Assembly (NCBI GenBank): GCA_018883245.1
Contig: VEQL01000008.1
Span: 1-64,000 of the forward strand
Origin: Chthoniobacterales bacterium
GTDB lineage: Bacteria; Verrucomicrobiota; Verrucomicrobiia; Chthoniobacterales; JACTMZ01
Reading direction: 5' to 3'
DNA: 64,000 bases
The position numbers and the translations under genes are program-made. This document shows, piece after piece, positions 33,779 to 42,554 of this stretch (positions are counted from its first letter, which is position 1; every line of letters begins with the position of its first letter). The notes under the pieces were generated by a model that saw only the letters and a list, made by a program, of their open reading frames with translations, ran no database searches and was not told the origin of the DNA.

Positions 33779-35886
33779 AAATCCGCACTCCGGCCTTGGC
33801 TCTCCTGCTTCTTTGCTGGCATGCAACGGCACAGGACGACGGTATCGGCGACTCATCGGCCGCAACCGGCGGTGCGCGGCCGCCGCAAATGAACGAAGGC
33901 TTCATCGGGCGCGACATTCCGGGCTTCGATCCGGGAAGCGAAGTGGCATCGTTCGACGGAAAAATCTGGAACATCAACGACAACCGCTTTTTCCGTGCGC
34001 GATTCGAAAAATATCTCAACTCCCCGCCGGCCACGAGCGCGGCGGACGTGGCTTACCGGAAGACAATCGACCAGATCCTCGAGCTGCTCTCCCCCGGCAA
34101 GGCGACCAAAAAGAACATCGACGAGGCTTTCGCGCTTCTGGCCAAAGCCTCGGCTTACCGCGACGACGCCAACCTCTGCCGGACGATGCAGGACGCAATC
34201 CACGCCGCCCGCACAAGTTTGCAGGCCATCGAAGGGCTCAAGCGGGAAAACGTCCTCCTCGAAAAACAACGTTCCACCGCCGAATGGAACAACCAGATGG
34301 CAGCGCGTGATTCGTCGCTCAGGGCGCCGAGCGGGAGCGACGCCGCGGCGATCGCCGCCCAGCAGGAGAATTTGAAGTTCGAGCGCGACGCGAAGATGGC
34401 GTCCGCCAAACGGATCCTCGCCGATGTCGGGCAGACGATCGAAAACAACAAACTGCGCATGGCCACGATGGAACTCAACACGCGCGGACACCTGCAGGCG
34501 CTGATCATGCAGTATTTCGCCACGCGCCGCTTCGAGCACGTCATCATCGCCAGCCGGTTTTACCGCGCGATTTACAAGGACGGCGACAACTCGATCGACG
34601 TTTACAAACGCATGGTCCAGTCGCTTCCGGCCAACAAGGACGCGGGGCAGGCGAAGATCTCGGCCGAACTGAATCCGCAGATTGCCGCCTCGGGCGGTGG
34701 TGCCGACGGCGGTATGCGAGGCGGCGCGTGGGCGGGGACGGGCGAACACGGGGCTGGGGCCGGCGTGGGCGCCGGCAACGACACCGGCGTTCGTGGAGGA
34801 AACGCCGGTTCCTTTGCGGCAAGCGGCGCACGGCTCGGGCTGGAGAATTTCAGCGTGGAAAGCCTCACCGGCGGTGCAGCCGCGGCAGCGCAGACAGTCA
34901 GCAAACTCGTCAGCTCCCTCAGCCAGATCGACAGTCTTGCCGCGGAAGCGATACGGGACATCAACGAAGGCGTCGAGGCTTACAAATTTCTCCTCGAGCA
35001 GGGAGAACTCAACAGCGCAACCGAACGTCTTGCCGAGACGTTTGCGCTCGGCGAATACATGCCCAGCGTCCGCCTTCTCTCGAGGGAGGACAAACGCAAG
35101 GCCCTCAAATACACGCAAACGAAAAACGAACTCCTCGCCGCGCTGGAAGTGAACGACCTCACGCGTGCCGAGAAACTCGTCGATGAGATGGCCGGGATGG
35201 CGGCGGACTTCGACGAAAGCAAGCCCCTCGCAAAGATCGAGACAGCCAAGACCCTGAGCGCGATGCATCTTTCCAAGGCGAAAAACGCCGCGGTCTCCGG
35301 CGACCGCGCCGCGATGGAGTCGGAATTGCGCGCGGCTGCGGAGATCTGGCCGCGCAACCCGGCCCTTGCCGAAGTATCCGGGCAAATTTTCGAGCAGACA
35401 GACGTGCAGCAGCAGGCGCTGAAAGAGCTGGACCAACTGATCGCACAGGGCGACCAACGCGCGATCTTCAAGCAGAGCGCGAAATTCATCGCCGCCACGG
35501 CCACCGATCCCGGTCGCCAGGAAAAGCTCGGGACTATTCTCGGGCAGATGACGGAGATCGAGGGCTTCCTCCAACGCGCACGCGAAATCCAGCAACGCGG
35601 CGATGCCGTCGGCGCGTGGGAGAGCATCGAGGAAGCGGCTCGCAAATATCCCGAGGACACCGAAATCAACAAGTTGAGGGCGGATCTGGCCGTCGGAGGA
35701 GCGTCCGACTTCGTCAAATCTCTGAACCGCGGACGCGACCTCGAAGCACGCGGCGAATACGGGGCGGCGCTGGCATGGTATCTGGATGCCCACCGGCAAT
35801 ACCCTCCAAGCACATCGGCACAGGAAAAGATCGACTCCCTCGCCGCCCGCCTCCTGCCCGGCGCCTCAGGGAAAAATTCTCCCTAG
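33775..35886 (+). CDS. Large secreted helical protein of unknown function
   Basis: 703 residues. The signal peptide MKIRTPALALLLLCWHATAQ is followed by a domain with PGFDPGSEVASFDGKIWNIND. A long helical part with coiled-coil character follows (LKRENVLLEKQRSTAEWNNQ). A Gly-rich linker lies around 305-345 (GGGADGGMRGGAW, then GAGAGVGAGND). Helical, TPR-like repeats continue to the end, for example RAREIQQRGDAVGAWESIEEA. It is probably periplasmic or outer-membrane associated. It is coupled to the single-pass membrane protein upstream. I recognise no family; similar architectures are likely lineage-specific. Confidence 0.75.
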   Translation: MKIRTPALALLLLCWHATAQDDGIGDSSAATGGARPPQMNEGFIGRDIPGFDPGSEVASFDGKIWNINDNRFFRARFEKYLNSPPATSAADVAYRKTIDQILELLSPGKATKKNIDEAFALLAKASAYRDDANLCRTMQDAIHAARTSLQAIEGLKRENVLLEKQRSTAEWNNQMAARDSSLRAPSGSDAAAIAAQQENLKFERDAKMASAKRILADVGQTIENNKLRMATMELNTRGHLQALIMQYFATRRFEHVIIASRFYRAIYKDGDNSIDVYKRMVQSLPANKDAGQAKISAELNPQIAASGGGADGGMRGGAWAGTGEHGAGAGVGAGNDTGVRGGNAGSFAASGARLGLENFSVESLTGGAAAAAQTVSKLVSSLSQIDSLAAEAIRDINEGVEAYKFLLEQGELNSATERLAETFALGEYMPSVRLLSREDKRKALKYTQTKNELLAALEVNDLTRAEKLVDEMAGMAADFDESKPLAKIETAKTLSAMHLSKAKNAAVSGDRAAMESELRAAAEIWPRNPALAEVSGQIFEQTDVQQQALKELDQLIAQGDQRAIFKQSAKFIAATATDPGRQEKLGTILGQMTEIEGFLQRAREIQQRGDAVGAWESIEEAARKYPEDTEINKLRADLAVGGASDFVKSLNRGRDLEARGEYGAALAWYLDAHRQYPPSTSAQEKIDSLAARLLPGASGKNSP

Positions 35887-35974
35887 AATCAGCGGGGATT
35901 TATCCGCTGGCGCTATTTACTCATCGCGATTTCGGTGTATCCTGAAGGACTTGTCCCACGGTCCCAGCGCACCA

Positions 35975-37519
35975 ATGTCTGCCAGCATCCCAGTCACGGA
36001 AAACTCCCTTGGGCCGCAAAGCACCCCGCCGGCACGCGCTTTGGAGATATCCGCCGAGCCTCGCGGCGGCGTGGCATCAATCCTTCGCAACATTGCCAGG
36101 CAGCCATGGTTCACGAGCCTGTGCCTTTTCGGAGCGGATATCGTGCTTGTTTCCGGCGCTTATTTCTTGAGCCGCGCGGTGCGGGTGAACCAGTCGATCG
36201 ACATGTCGCCCGCTTACCTTTTGCAGATCAGCACCTTTTTCACCTGCATACTTGCCGCCGTCGCGCTGATCGGGGGTTACAAGGGACGCCGCACGTTCCG
36301 CATGCTGCACTTTGCCGCGGAGTTCCTGGTCGCCGTGCTCGTCGGCGCGGCGGTCGGAGCCTTTGTGCTCTTCGTGTTCTTCTCGGCCGGTGACTTTTAC
36401 ACGGCGCAAAGCCGTGTCGTGCTCCTCTACACGGCCGTGGGATATGCGATCCCTGCGCTGGCCCTGCGTTTGCTCGCGGCATCCGTCTGGACCAGACGTG
36501 CGCGGCGCGTTCCCTACCTCGCTATCGGCTCGCAGGACGAGTTGGCCACGTTCGAGGACTACTGCCGGCGCATGGATTTCCACAACCCCGTCGTGCTGGC
36601 CGATCTCGATCTGCGGGTGGTGCGCAGCTTGATGGATGAAGAAGCGCGCGGCCTCAAAGTGTCGCCCCGCACCATTTTGCAGGAAGCCTCCAAGATGGAG
36701 GCAACCCCGGACGCCAAAGGCGCAACGCGACGCGCACAGGATTTCGAGGGCATAGTCCTCACCGACCCTCCGGAGTCCTACCCGCCGGCCCTCTTGGAAA
36801 AACTTGCCCGGCTTCATTTTCTCCGGATCCCCGTTTACAGCGAAGACGCCTTTTTCAGCGAGGTTTGGCGCAAGGAATCGGTGCACCGGCTGGACCACTC
36901 TTGGGCCATACGCCAAAACTTCCAGCTGACCCGGAACTCCGCCTACCGCTACGCCAAGATCGCCACGGATTATGCCTTGGCTTTGCTCGCGCTGCCGGTG
37001 GCGCTTCCCCTGATGGCACTGATCGCCCTCATGATTGTCATCGACAGCGGGTTCCCGGTGTTTTTCCGGCAGGAGCGGGTGGGACGCGGAGAGCACCGCT
37101 TCAAGCTCTGGAAATTCCGCACCATGCGCGTGCGGCACGAGGAGGATGATCCTTACACACGCACCCGCGACACCCGCATCACCCGTGCGGGTCGCCTGCT
37201 CCGGCGTCTGCGGCTCGACGAGCTGCCCCAGATATTCAACGTCCTGCGCGGCGAAATGAGCTTGATCGGTCCGCGTGCGGAATGGTCGCGCATAGTCGCG
37301 GATTACGAGACCAAGATCCCCAGCTACCACTTGCGCCACTTGGTTAAACCCGGAATCACCGGCTGGGCGCAGGTCAACTACCACTACGGCTCCGGCGCGG
37401 ACGATGCCGTGGAAAAACTGCGCTACGATCTGTATTACATCAAAAACTATTCCCTTGTTCTGGACGTCGAGATTCTGCTCAAGACCATCCTCAAAGTCTG
37501 CTCGCTGGGGGGGAAATAG
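35975..37519 (+). CDS. Undecaprenyl-phosphate sugar phosphotransferase (WcaJ/WbaP-like)
   Basis: 514 residues from the ATG at 35975. Four N-terminal membrane helices (about 45-165) are followed by a cytoplasmic region and a fifth membrane segment (YALALLALPVALPLMALIA). The C-terminal catalytic bacterial sugar transferase domain has PVFFRQERVGRGEHRFKLWK, FRTM, LRRLRLDELPQIFNVLRGEM, SLIGPRAEW and KPGITGWAQVNY. It transfers a sugar-1-phosphate to undecaprenyl phosphate, starting a surface polysaccharide. It may use products of the same nucleotide-sugar pool as glf and the epimerase at 12.6-14.8 kb. Confidence 0.93.
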   Translation: MSASIPVTENSLGPQSTPPARALEISAEPRGGVASILRNIARQPWFTSLCLFGADIVLVSGAYFLSRAVRVNQSIDMSPAYLLQISTFFTCILAAVALIGGYKGRRTFRMLHFAAEFLVAVLVGAAVGAFVLFVFFSAGDFYTAQSRVVLLYTAVGYAIPALALRLLAASVWTRRARRVPYLAIGSQDELATFEDYCRRMDFHNPVVLADLDLRVVRSLMDEEARGLKVSPRTILQEASKMEATPDAKGATRRAQDFEGIVLTDPPESYPPALLEKLARLHFLRIPVYSEDAFFSEVWRKESVHRLDHSWAIRQNFQLTRNSAYRYAKIATDYALALLALPVALPLMALIALMIVIDSGFPVFFRQERVGRGEHRFKLWKFRTMRVRHEEDDPYTRTRDTRITRAGRLLRRLRLDELPQIFNVLRGEMSLIGPRAEWSRIVADYETKIPSYHLRHLVKPGITGWAQVNYHYGSGADDAVEKLRYDLYYIKNYSLVLDVEILLKTILKVCSLGGK

Positions 37520-37528
37520 ACGCCTTTT

Positions 37529-37552
37529 CGCCGTGCCGGTCGGCGTCATTTT
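37529..37552 (+). terminator. Weak candidate terminator
   Basis: CGCCG (37529-37533) pairs with CGGCG (37541-37545) around a seven-base loop, then TC, A and TTTT (37549-37552). An outer GACGCC/GGCGTC pairing is also possible. It lies between the sugar transferase and lnt. Confidence 0.4.
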
Positions 37553-37576
37553 GTGCCAAGGTCTGCGATTCATTTC

Positions 37577-39175
37577 ATGAGAATCGTCCGAAATCTCTGG
37601 CCATGGGCAGCCGCCGCCCTGTCGGGTGCGTTGCTCGTCCTGTGTTTTGCGCCGTTCGACCAATCGTGGCTCGCCTGGATCGCGCTCTCACCACTGCTCG
37701 CGGCGATTTGGTTCGGACCTGTCCACGAGCGTCACCCGCTCCTGCGCAAGGCGGAACTCGGCTATCTCGCCGGGCTGGTTTTTTTCCTGGGTTCTTTGTC
37801 CTGGCTCACCACGGTGAGCGTGCCGGGATGGTTCGTGCTGTGCCTTTATCTCGCAATCTACCCGGCGCTCTGGGCAGCGATCGTTTTTCTGGTGGCCACA
37901 CCGCGCGAATCCGCGGACACCGCTCGCTCCGTGTGGGTTAGTTCGTGGCGCAACCTGCTCACTGGAATCACTGCTGCGGCCGCATGGGTCGCGCTCGAGC
38001 ACCTGCGAGCGCGGGTTTTCACGGGCTTCGGTTGGAATTCCCTCGGCGTCGCCCTCCACGGCAACATCCCGATCATCCAGATCACCTCGTTCGCGGGGGT
38101 GGCGAGCCTGGGTTTTCTGTGCGCGCTGGCTTCGGCAATCGCCGTCGCCACCGTCCGCCGGCTCATGGTGGAGGCCCGCGGAGGGAAGATACGAGCCCAC
38201 TTCGATTTCACCCTCACCCTCGCGCTCATTGTCGGCGTGTTTGTCTTCGGCCTCCGCATGCTGGGCGGATCCGAAGGCAAATCCACCGCCCTGCGCGTTG
38301 CGGCGATCCAGCCGTCGATACCCCAGGACGTGAAATGGAATCCCGCCTTCGAGGAACACATCCTTGAGACGCTCTCGCGATTGACCGATGCAGCTGCTGC
38401 CATGGCCCCCGACCTTCTGGTCTGGCCGGAAGCTGCCACGCCACGCGGATTTTTCGAGGACCGCATCGTCAACGAGTTTGTCAAAGAGCAGGCGGAAAAA
38501 GGCGCGTTTGCGCTGCTGTTCGGGACACTCATCCTCAGCCACGAGGCGGATTACAACGCGGCGGTGATGCTCGGCGGCGGAAACGCGGAGCCACAGGTTT
38601 ATCCCAAGTCGCATCTTGTGATGTTCGGCGAATACGTCCCGTTCCGCGAAAGCTTCCCGCTCTTCGCCATCATCGTCGGCAACCTTGTGCCGGCAGACTT
38701 CGATGCGGGTGCAGGCCCTGTCATTTTCCGCCTGCAAAAACCCGCGGTCGCGCTCGCACCTCTCATCTGCTTCGAGGACACTGTCGCTCACCTTGCTGGC
38801 GAGGCCGCAATGCTCGGGGCCCGGTGCTTCGTGAACGTCACCAACGACGGATGGTTCAAGCGCACCGCGGCTTCGCGCCAGCACTTGGCCAACGCCGTTT
38901 TCCGCTGCGCCGAGAACCGGCGCCCGATGATCCGCTGCGCGAATACGGGGGTCACTTGCGTGATCGACCGTTTCGGCAGGGTGCAGCAGACTTTGCAGAC
39001 ACCCGAAGGCGACAGCTTTGCCGAGGGCGTCATGCTTGCGGAGGTGCAAGTTCCGGAAGATCCGGCGCTCACATTCTACGCACGGCACGGGGACTGGTTC
39101 TCCGGCGGCTGTCTTGCCTTTACGTTCGCGGTGCTGGCCGCAAGAATTGTGCGGCGGCGCGGGGCCTCAGCCTGA
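37577..39175 (+). CDS. lnt: Apolipoprotein N-acyltransferase
   Basis: 532 residues from the ATG at 37577; GTG 37553 is also in frame. Lnt adds the third acyl chain to lipoproteins in the inner membrane. About six to eight membrane helices occupy the N-terminal half. The nitrilase-like periplasmic domain carries the triad: Glu in LLVWPEAATP, Lys in VYPKSHLVMFGEYVPF and Cys in PLICFEDTVAHL. A final helix follows. Its presence fits the several predicted lipoproteins in the window. Confidence 0.93.
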   Translation: MRIVRNLWPWAAAALSGALLVLCFAPFDQSWLAWIALSPLLAAIWFGPVHERHPLLRKAELGYLAGLVFFLGSLSWLTTVSVPGWFVLCLYLAIYPALWAAIVFLVATPRESADTARSVWVSSWRNLLTGITAAAAWVALEHLRARVFTGFGWNSLGVALHGNIPIIQITSFAGVASLGFLCALASAIAVATVRRLMVEARGGKIRAHFDFTLTLALIVGVFVFGLRMLGGSEGKSTALRVAAIQPSIPQDVKWNPAFEEHILETLSRLTDAAAAMAPDLLVWPEAATPRGFFEDRIVNEFVKEQAEKGAFALLFGTLILSHEADYNAAVMLGGGNAEPQVYPKSHLVMFGEYVPFRESFPLFAIIVGNLVPADFDAGAGPVIFRLQKPAVALAPLICFEDTVAHLAGEAAMLGARCFVNVTNDGWFKRTAASRQHLANAVFRCAENRRPMIRCANTGVTCVIDRFGRVQQTLQTPEGDSFAEGVMLAEVQVPEDPALTFYARHGDWFSGGCLAFTFAVLAARIVRRRGASA

Positions 39176-39228
39176 CGGCCGCGCAAACGGTTGCAGAAGC
39201 TGCAACAAGGCTCTACGGTGACCCCAAG

Positions 39229-39789
39229 ATGAAGCGGCTGCCCAAAGCGGTGGATCTTTCCGGCTCTTTGCTTGTCGCACATCCCATGATGGCCGACCCG
39301 AACTTCCGCCACGCCATTCTTTACCTCTCGCACCATAGTGCAGAGGAAGGCGCGCTGGGCTTCATTCTCAACCGCCCGCTCGGACAGAAAGCCGGCGAGT
39401 TGCAAATCAACGAATCCTTCGAGCACATCGCCAACGTGCCCTTGTTCGAAGGCGGTCCGGTGCAGCGCAACCAGGTGATCGTGGCCAGCCTGGAGTGGGA
39501 CCCCAAGCGCGCCACTTGCAAGTTCGAGCCGGTCGAGCCTCCACAGGGCGAAGAATTCGAGATCCCCGAGGGGCTGGACGACAAACTGCGAGTTTTCCTT
39601 GGATACGCGGGATGGTCGAAAAACCAACTGGAAAAAGAAATCGCGCTCAACTCGTGGCTCGTGCTTAAACCCCATCCCGAGCTGCTCAGAGCCGATGCGG
39701 ATGACGGCACATGGCACCGCATCATGCAGGGCCTCGGTCCCATGTATCGCGTCCTTGCCGACGCACCCGAGGATGCCTCGCGCAATTGA
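39229..39789 (+). CDS. yqgE: UPF0301/AlgH (YqgE) family protein
   Basis: 186 residues from the ATG at 39229; earlier in-frame starts overlap lnt. The N-terminus LSGSLLVAHPMMADPNFRHA, then GALGFILNRPL, LFEGGPVQRNQVIV and the late FLGYAGWSKNQLEKEI are all signature parts of the UPF0301 fold. The biochemical role is unknown; AlgH in Pseudomonas affects gene expression. It lies between lnt and an alkyltransferase-like gene and is probably cytoplasmic. Confidence 0.93.
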   Translation: MKRLPKAVDLSGSLLVAHPMMADPNFRHAILYLSHHSAEEGALGFILNRPLGQKAGELQINESFEHIANVPLFEGGPVQRNQVIVASLEWDPKRATCKFEPVEPPQGEEFEIPEGLDDKLRVFLGYAGWSKNQLEKEIALNSWLVLKPHPELLRADADDGTWHRIMQGLGPMYRVLADAPEDASRN

Positions 39790-39831
39790 CTTGCGGCGTG
39801 CTCCCGTAGAAACCCACCACAGACTGAGTCA

Positions 39832-40158
39832 CTGAAAACTGAAATTTTTCCCTCCCCCTTCGCCCTCCGCATCTACGCCGCCCTTCGCAAAGTTCCCCGC
39901 GGCAAAGTGATCACTTACGCCGCTCTCGGCCGGAGCATCGGCTGTCGATCGCCGCGCGCCGTGGGACAAGCGCTGAGAGCAAATCCTTTCGCCCCCGAAG
40001 TCCCGTGCCATCGTGTGATCGCCTCCGACCTCACCCCGGGCGGATTCCAGGGCAAGCGCGGAGGAACTGCACTCGAAAAGAAACTCCGCCTCCTCGCCGC
40101 CGAGGGCGTGCATTTTAAAAACCGCCACTTGGCTGATCCCGCGCGCGCTATACGCTGA
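39832..40158 (+). CDS. Methylated-DNA-cysteine methyltransferase domain protein (Ogt/ATL-like)
   Basis: About 108 residues if read from CTG 39832. The conserved domain clearly begins before the first standard start codon, GTG 39907: residues FALRIYAALRKVPRGKV precede it in frame, and only non-standard starts are available after the upstream stop. The active-site motif PCHRVIAS is intact with the acceptor Cys. YAALGRSIG, RAVGQALRANPF and GGFQGKRGG follow the family. With only the C-terminal domain present, it should repair O6-alkylguanine or flag it for other repair. The start remains unresolved. Confidence 0.8.
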   Translation: MKTEIFPSPFALRIYAALRKVPRGKVITYAALGRSIGCRSPRAVGQALRANPFAPEVPCHRVIASDLTPGGFQGKRGGTALEKKLRLLAAEGVHFKNRHLADPARAIR

Positions 40159-40174
40159 ACCCTCAACTGCCTCA

Positions 40175-41851
40175 ATGTTTCACCGCGGCCAGATCATAGA
40201 TATCCAACGCCAACGCATTTTCCCCGGCGTCATCGAAGTCACGGACGGAAAAATCACGGCCGTCCGCGAGGATCCGTCGGTGGAAGAGCCCGGCTACCTT
40301 TGCCCCGGCTTTGTCGATGCACATGTGCACATCGAAAGCTCCATGCTCACGCCCCCGGAATTCGCCCGAATTGCGGTTACCCATGGAACGGTGGGAACGG
40401 TTTCCGATCCCCATGAAATCGCCAACGTTCTCGGGATCGACGGCGTGCGCTACATGCAGAATCTCGCCGCGCAAACCCCGTGCAAAATCCACTTCGGCAT
40501 CCCCTCGTGTGTTCCGGCGACCGGTTTCGAAACAGCCGGGGCAACCCTCGGACCCGAAGCCGTCGAGGAACTCTGCCGCGACAAGTCGCTCCTTTACCTG
40601 TCGGAAGTCATGAATTTTCCGGGCGTCATTCACCGCGACCCGGAGGTTCTTGAAAAAATCCTCATAGCGCGGAAATACGGCAAGCGTATCGACGGTCATG
40701 CGCCCGGATTGCGCGGCGAGGACCTGAAAAAATACGTCGCTGCGGGAATCGAAACCGACCACGAGTGCTTCAAGATCGACGAGGCGCGTGAAAAGCTCTC
40801 GCTCGGACAAAAAATTCTCATCCGCGAAGGGTCAGCCGCCAAAAATTTCGAAGAGCTTTGCCCCATTCTCAAGGAAGCGCCGGAGTCGTGCATGCTCTGC
40901 AGTGATGACAAGCACCCGGATGACCTGATCGAGGGGCATATCAACCAGCTCTGCGCCCGCGCTGTCGCACACGGAGTTCCGCTGTTCAATGTCCTTCGCG
41001 CTGCGTGTGTGAATCCGGTCGAGCACTACGGATTACGCTGCGGCCTGCTGCGGCTGGGCGATCCCGCAGACTTCATCCGCCTCCATGACCTCATCGGATT
41101 CAAAGTTATGGAGACCTGGATCAACGGACAATGCGTCGCGCGCGACGGGCGATCGCTGCTTCCGAAGACTGCCTCACCCCGAGTAAATAGGTTTCACACC
41201 CTTCCCAAAAGCCCGTCCGACTTCGCAATTCCCTCAAATGTGGCGTCGCTGTCCCCGGCGACGCCTGCTCCCGCTGCCATCCGGGTTATCGAAACGATCG
41301 ATGGACAGATCATCACCGGGGCTGGTGAAGCCGCGCCACTAATTCGCGATGGCTGTGCCGTGGCGGACCCTTCGCGGGATTTGCTCAAAATTGCCGTGGT
41401 CAATCGTTACAAGGATGCTCCGCCGGCTGTTGCATTTGTTCGGGGCATCGGACTCAAAAGCGGCGCAATTGCCTCCAGCGTGGCGCATGACTGCCACAAC
41501 ATCGTCGCGGTCGGTGCTTCGGACGATGACCTCGCGCGCGCTGTCAACCTCATCATCGCCAACCAAGGCGGTATCAGCGCGGTCGGCCCGGACGGTTTGC
41601 AGGACGCACTGCCACTTCCGGTGGCAGGCCTGATGAGTGATGGCTTTGCCGAGGACGTGGCTTCGGGCTACACGCGACTCACCAAAATGGCCAGGGAACT
41701 GGGAAGCCCCCTGCACGCGCCTTACATGACGCTCAGCTTCCTCGCCCTGCTTGTCATTCCCGCACTCAAGCTCAGCGACCTTGGACTCTTCGACGGAAAC
41801 AAATTCCAATTCGTGTCGGTTTTCACAGGCAACACCCCGCCAACAACTTAA
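40175..41851 (+). CDS. ade: Adenine deaminase
   Basis: 558 residues, amidohydrolase superfamily, converting adenine to hypoxanthine. Metal-binding and substrate motifs are GFVDAHVHIESSML, GTVSDPHEIANVLG, DGHAPGLRG, TDHECF and CSDDKHPDDLIEGH. The C-terminal Ade domain contains SVAHDCHNIVAVGASDDDL. Length is normal. It acts in purine salvage in the cytoplasm. It stands 16 bases after the alkyltransferase-like gene and ends at a bidirectional hairpin. Confidence 0.95.
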   Translation: MFHRGQIIDIQRQRIFPGVIEVTDGKITAVREDPSVEEPGYLCPGFVDAHVHIESSMLTPPEFARIAVTHGTVGTVSDPHEIANVLGIDGVRYMQNLAAQTPCKIHFGIPSCVPATGFETAGATLGPEAVEELCRDKSLLYLSEVMNFPGVIHRDPEVLEKILIARKYGKRIDGHAPGLRGEDLKKYVAAGIETDHECFKIDEAREKLSLGQKILIREGSAAKNFEELCPILKEAPESCMLCSDDKHPDDLIEGHINQLCARAVAHGVPLFNVLRAACVNPVEHYGLRCGLLRLGDPADFIRLHDLIGFKVMETWINGQCVARDGRSLLPKTASPRVNRFHTLPKSPSDFAIPSNVASLSPATPAPAAIRVIETIDGQIITGAGEAAPLIRDGCAVADPSRDLLKIAVVNRYKDAPPAVAFVRGIGLKSGAIASSVAHDCHNIVAVGASDDDLARAVNLIIANQGGISAVGPDGLQDALPLPVAGLMSDGFAEDVASGYTRLTKMARELGSPLHAPYMTLSFLALLVIPALKLSDLGLFDGNKFQFVSVFTGNTPPTT

Positions 41852-41867
41852 TCGCCCACAAACCAAA

Positions 41868-41891
41868 AGGGCGCCCGAAGTCGCCCTCTTC
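41868..41891. terminator. Bidirectional hairpin between convergent genes
   Basis: AGGGCG (41868-41873) pairs with CGCCCT (41882-41887) around an eight-base loop. On the minus strand the stem is followed by TTTT (41867-41864), so it best serves the PEP-CTERM gene. On the plus strand CTTC follows, which is weaker. Confidence 0.65.
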
Positions 41892-41912
41892 ATGAAAATA
41901 TAATAATACCCT

Positions 41913-42503
41913 TTAACGCCGACGGCGCCGCATCACGTAGCCACCAAAGCCGAGAGCGCTCATGCCAAGCAGCGCGTAAGTCGAGGGTTCAGGAACCGCG
42001 GTTGCCGTAAGCTCTGTGAAGGTCGCATTAATTGCGTTCCCTGAGCCGCCGCTATCGAAAGTCCAACCAACTATATTAGTCCATTGAAATCCGACGGGAG
42101 CAGCAGCAAAATTAACGGGTAGGGTAACTGTAGAAGAGTTACTGCTGAACGAGTTCCAGTTGAAGGTGGTGGCAAGATATTTTCCAGATCCACCCTCGAG
42201 CGTGATTGAGAAGCCACCGGAGGTAGGTGCCGTGGCAAGTCCGGTGAGGTTCAATCGGAGACTGCTAGGGCCTGTGTAATTGTCAAGCGTGGTCAGATTG
42301 ACCGACGTCCAAGGGTCGGGATAGAGCAGCGCACCGGGGGCATCAAGGCCTGTAAGCGTGCTTGTTGTGGGATTATACGTAAAACCATCAGATGTCACTG
42401 AGGATCCGAACAATGAAAGATTGATAGATGTGACAGCTTGCACATGGGAAGCAGCGAGCAAGACCGCGAAGAGGGAATATATATAGGTTTTGAATGTTTT
42501 CAT
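41913..42503 (-). CDS. PEP-CTERM sorting-domain protein
   Basis: 196 residues. An N-terminal signal peptide (about 1-23) and a C-terminal tripartite sorting tail VPEPSTYALLGMSALGFGGY followed by an Arg cluster mark it for exosortase/PEP-CTERM processing. The middle (about 25-165) is a Ser/Thr/Asn-rich beta-type domain with no recognised family. The usual role is an extracellular matrix or surface protein. No exosortase gene is in the window. Codon use is visibly lower in GC than most neighbours. It ends at the hairpin shared with ade. Confidence 0.92.
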   Translation of the reverse strand: MKTFKTYIYSLFAVLLAASHVQAVTSINLSLFGSSVTSDGFTYNPTTSTLTGLDAPGALLYPDPWTSVNLTTLDNYTGPSSLRLNLTGLATAPTSGGFSITLEGGSGKYLATTFNWNSFSSNSSTVTLPVNFAAAPVGFQWTNIVGWTFDSGGSGNAINATFTELTATAVPEPSTYALLGMSALGFGGYVMRRRRR

Positions 42504-42554
42504 GGGGCAATTAAGTTTAATGAGCTAAAAGAGTAAAGTAAGGAGAATGGTAAA

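Noticed and set aside
33853-35799. 648-residue minus-strand frame opposite the 703-residue secreted protein
   Set aside because: No signal, domain or ribosome site. The plus-strand frame has a signal peptide and is coupled to its upstream gene.
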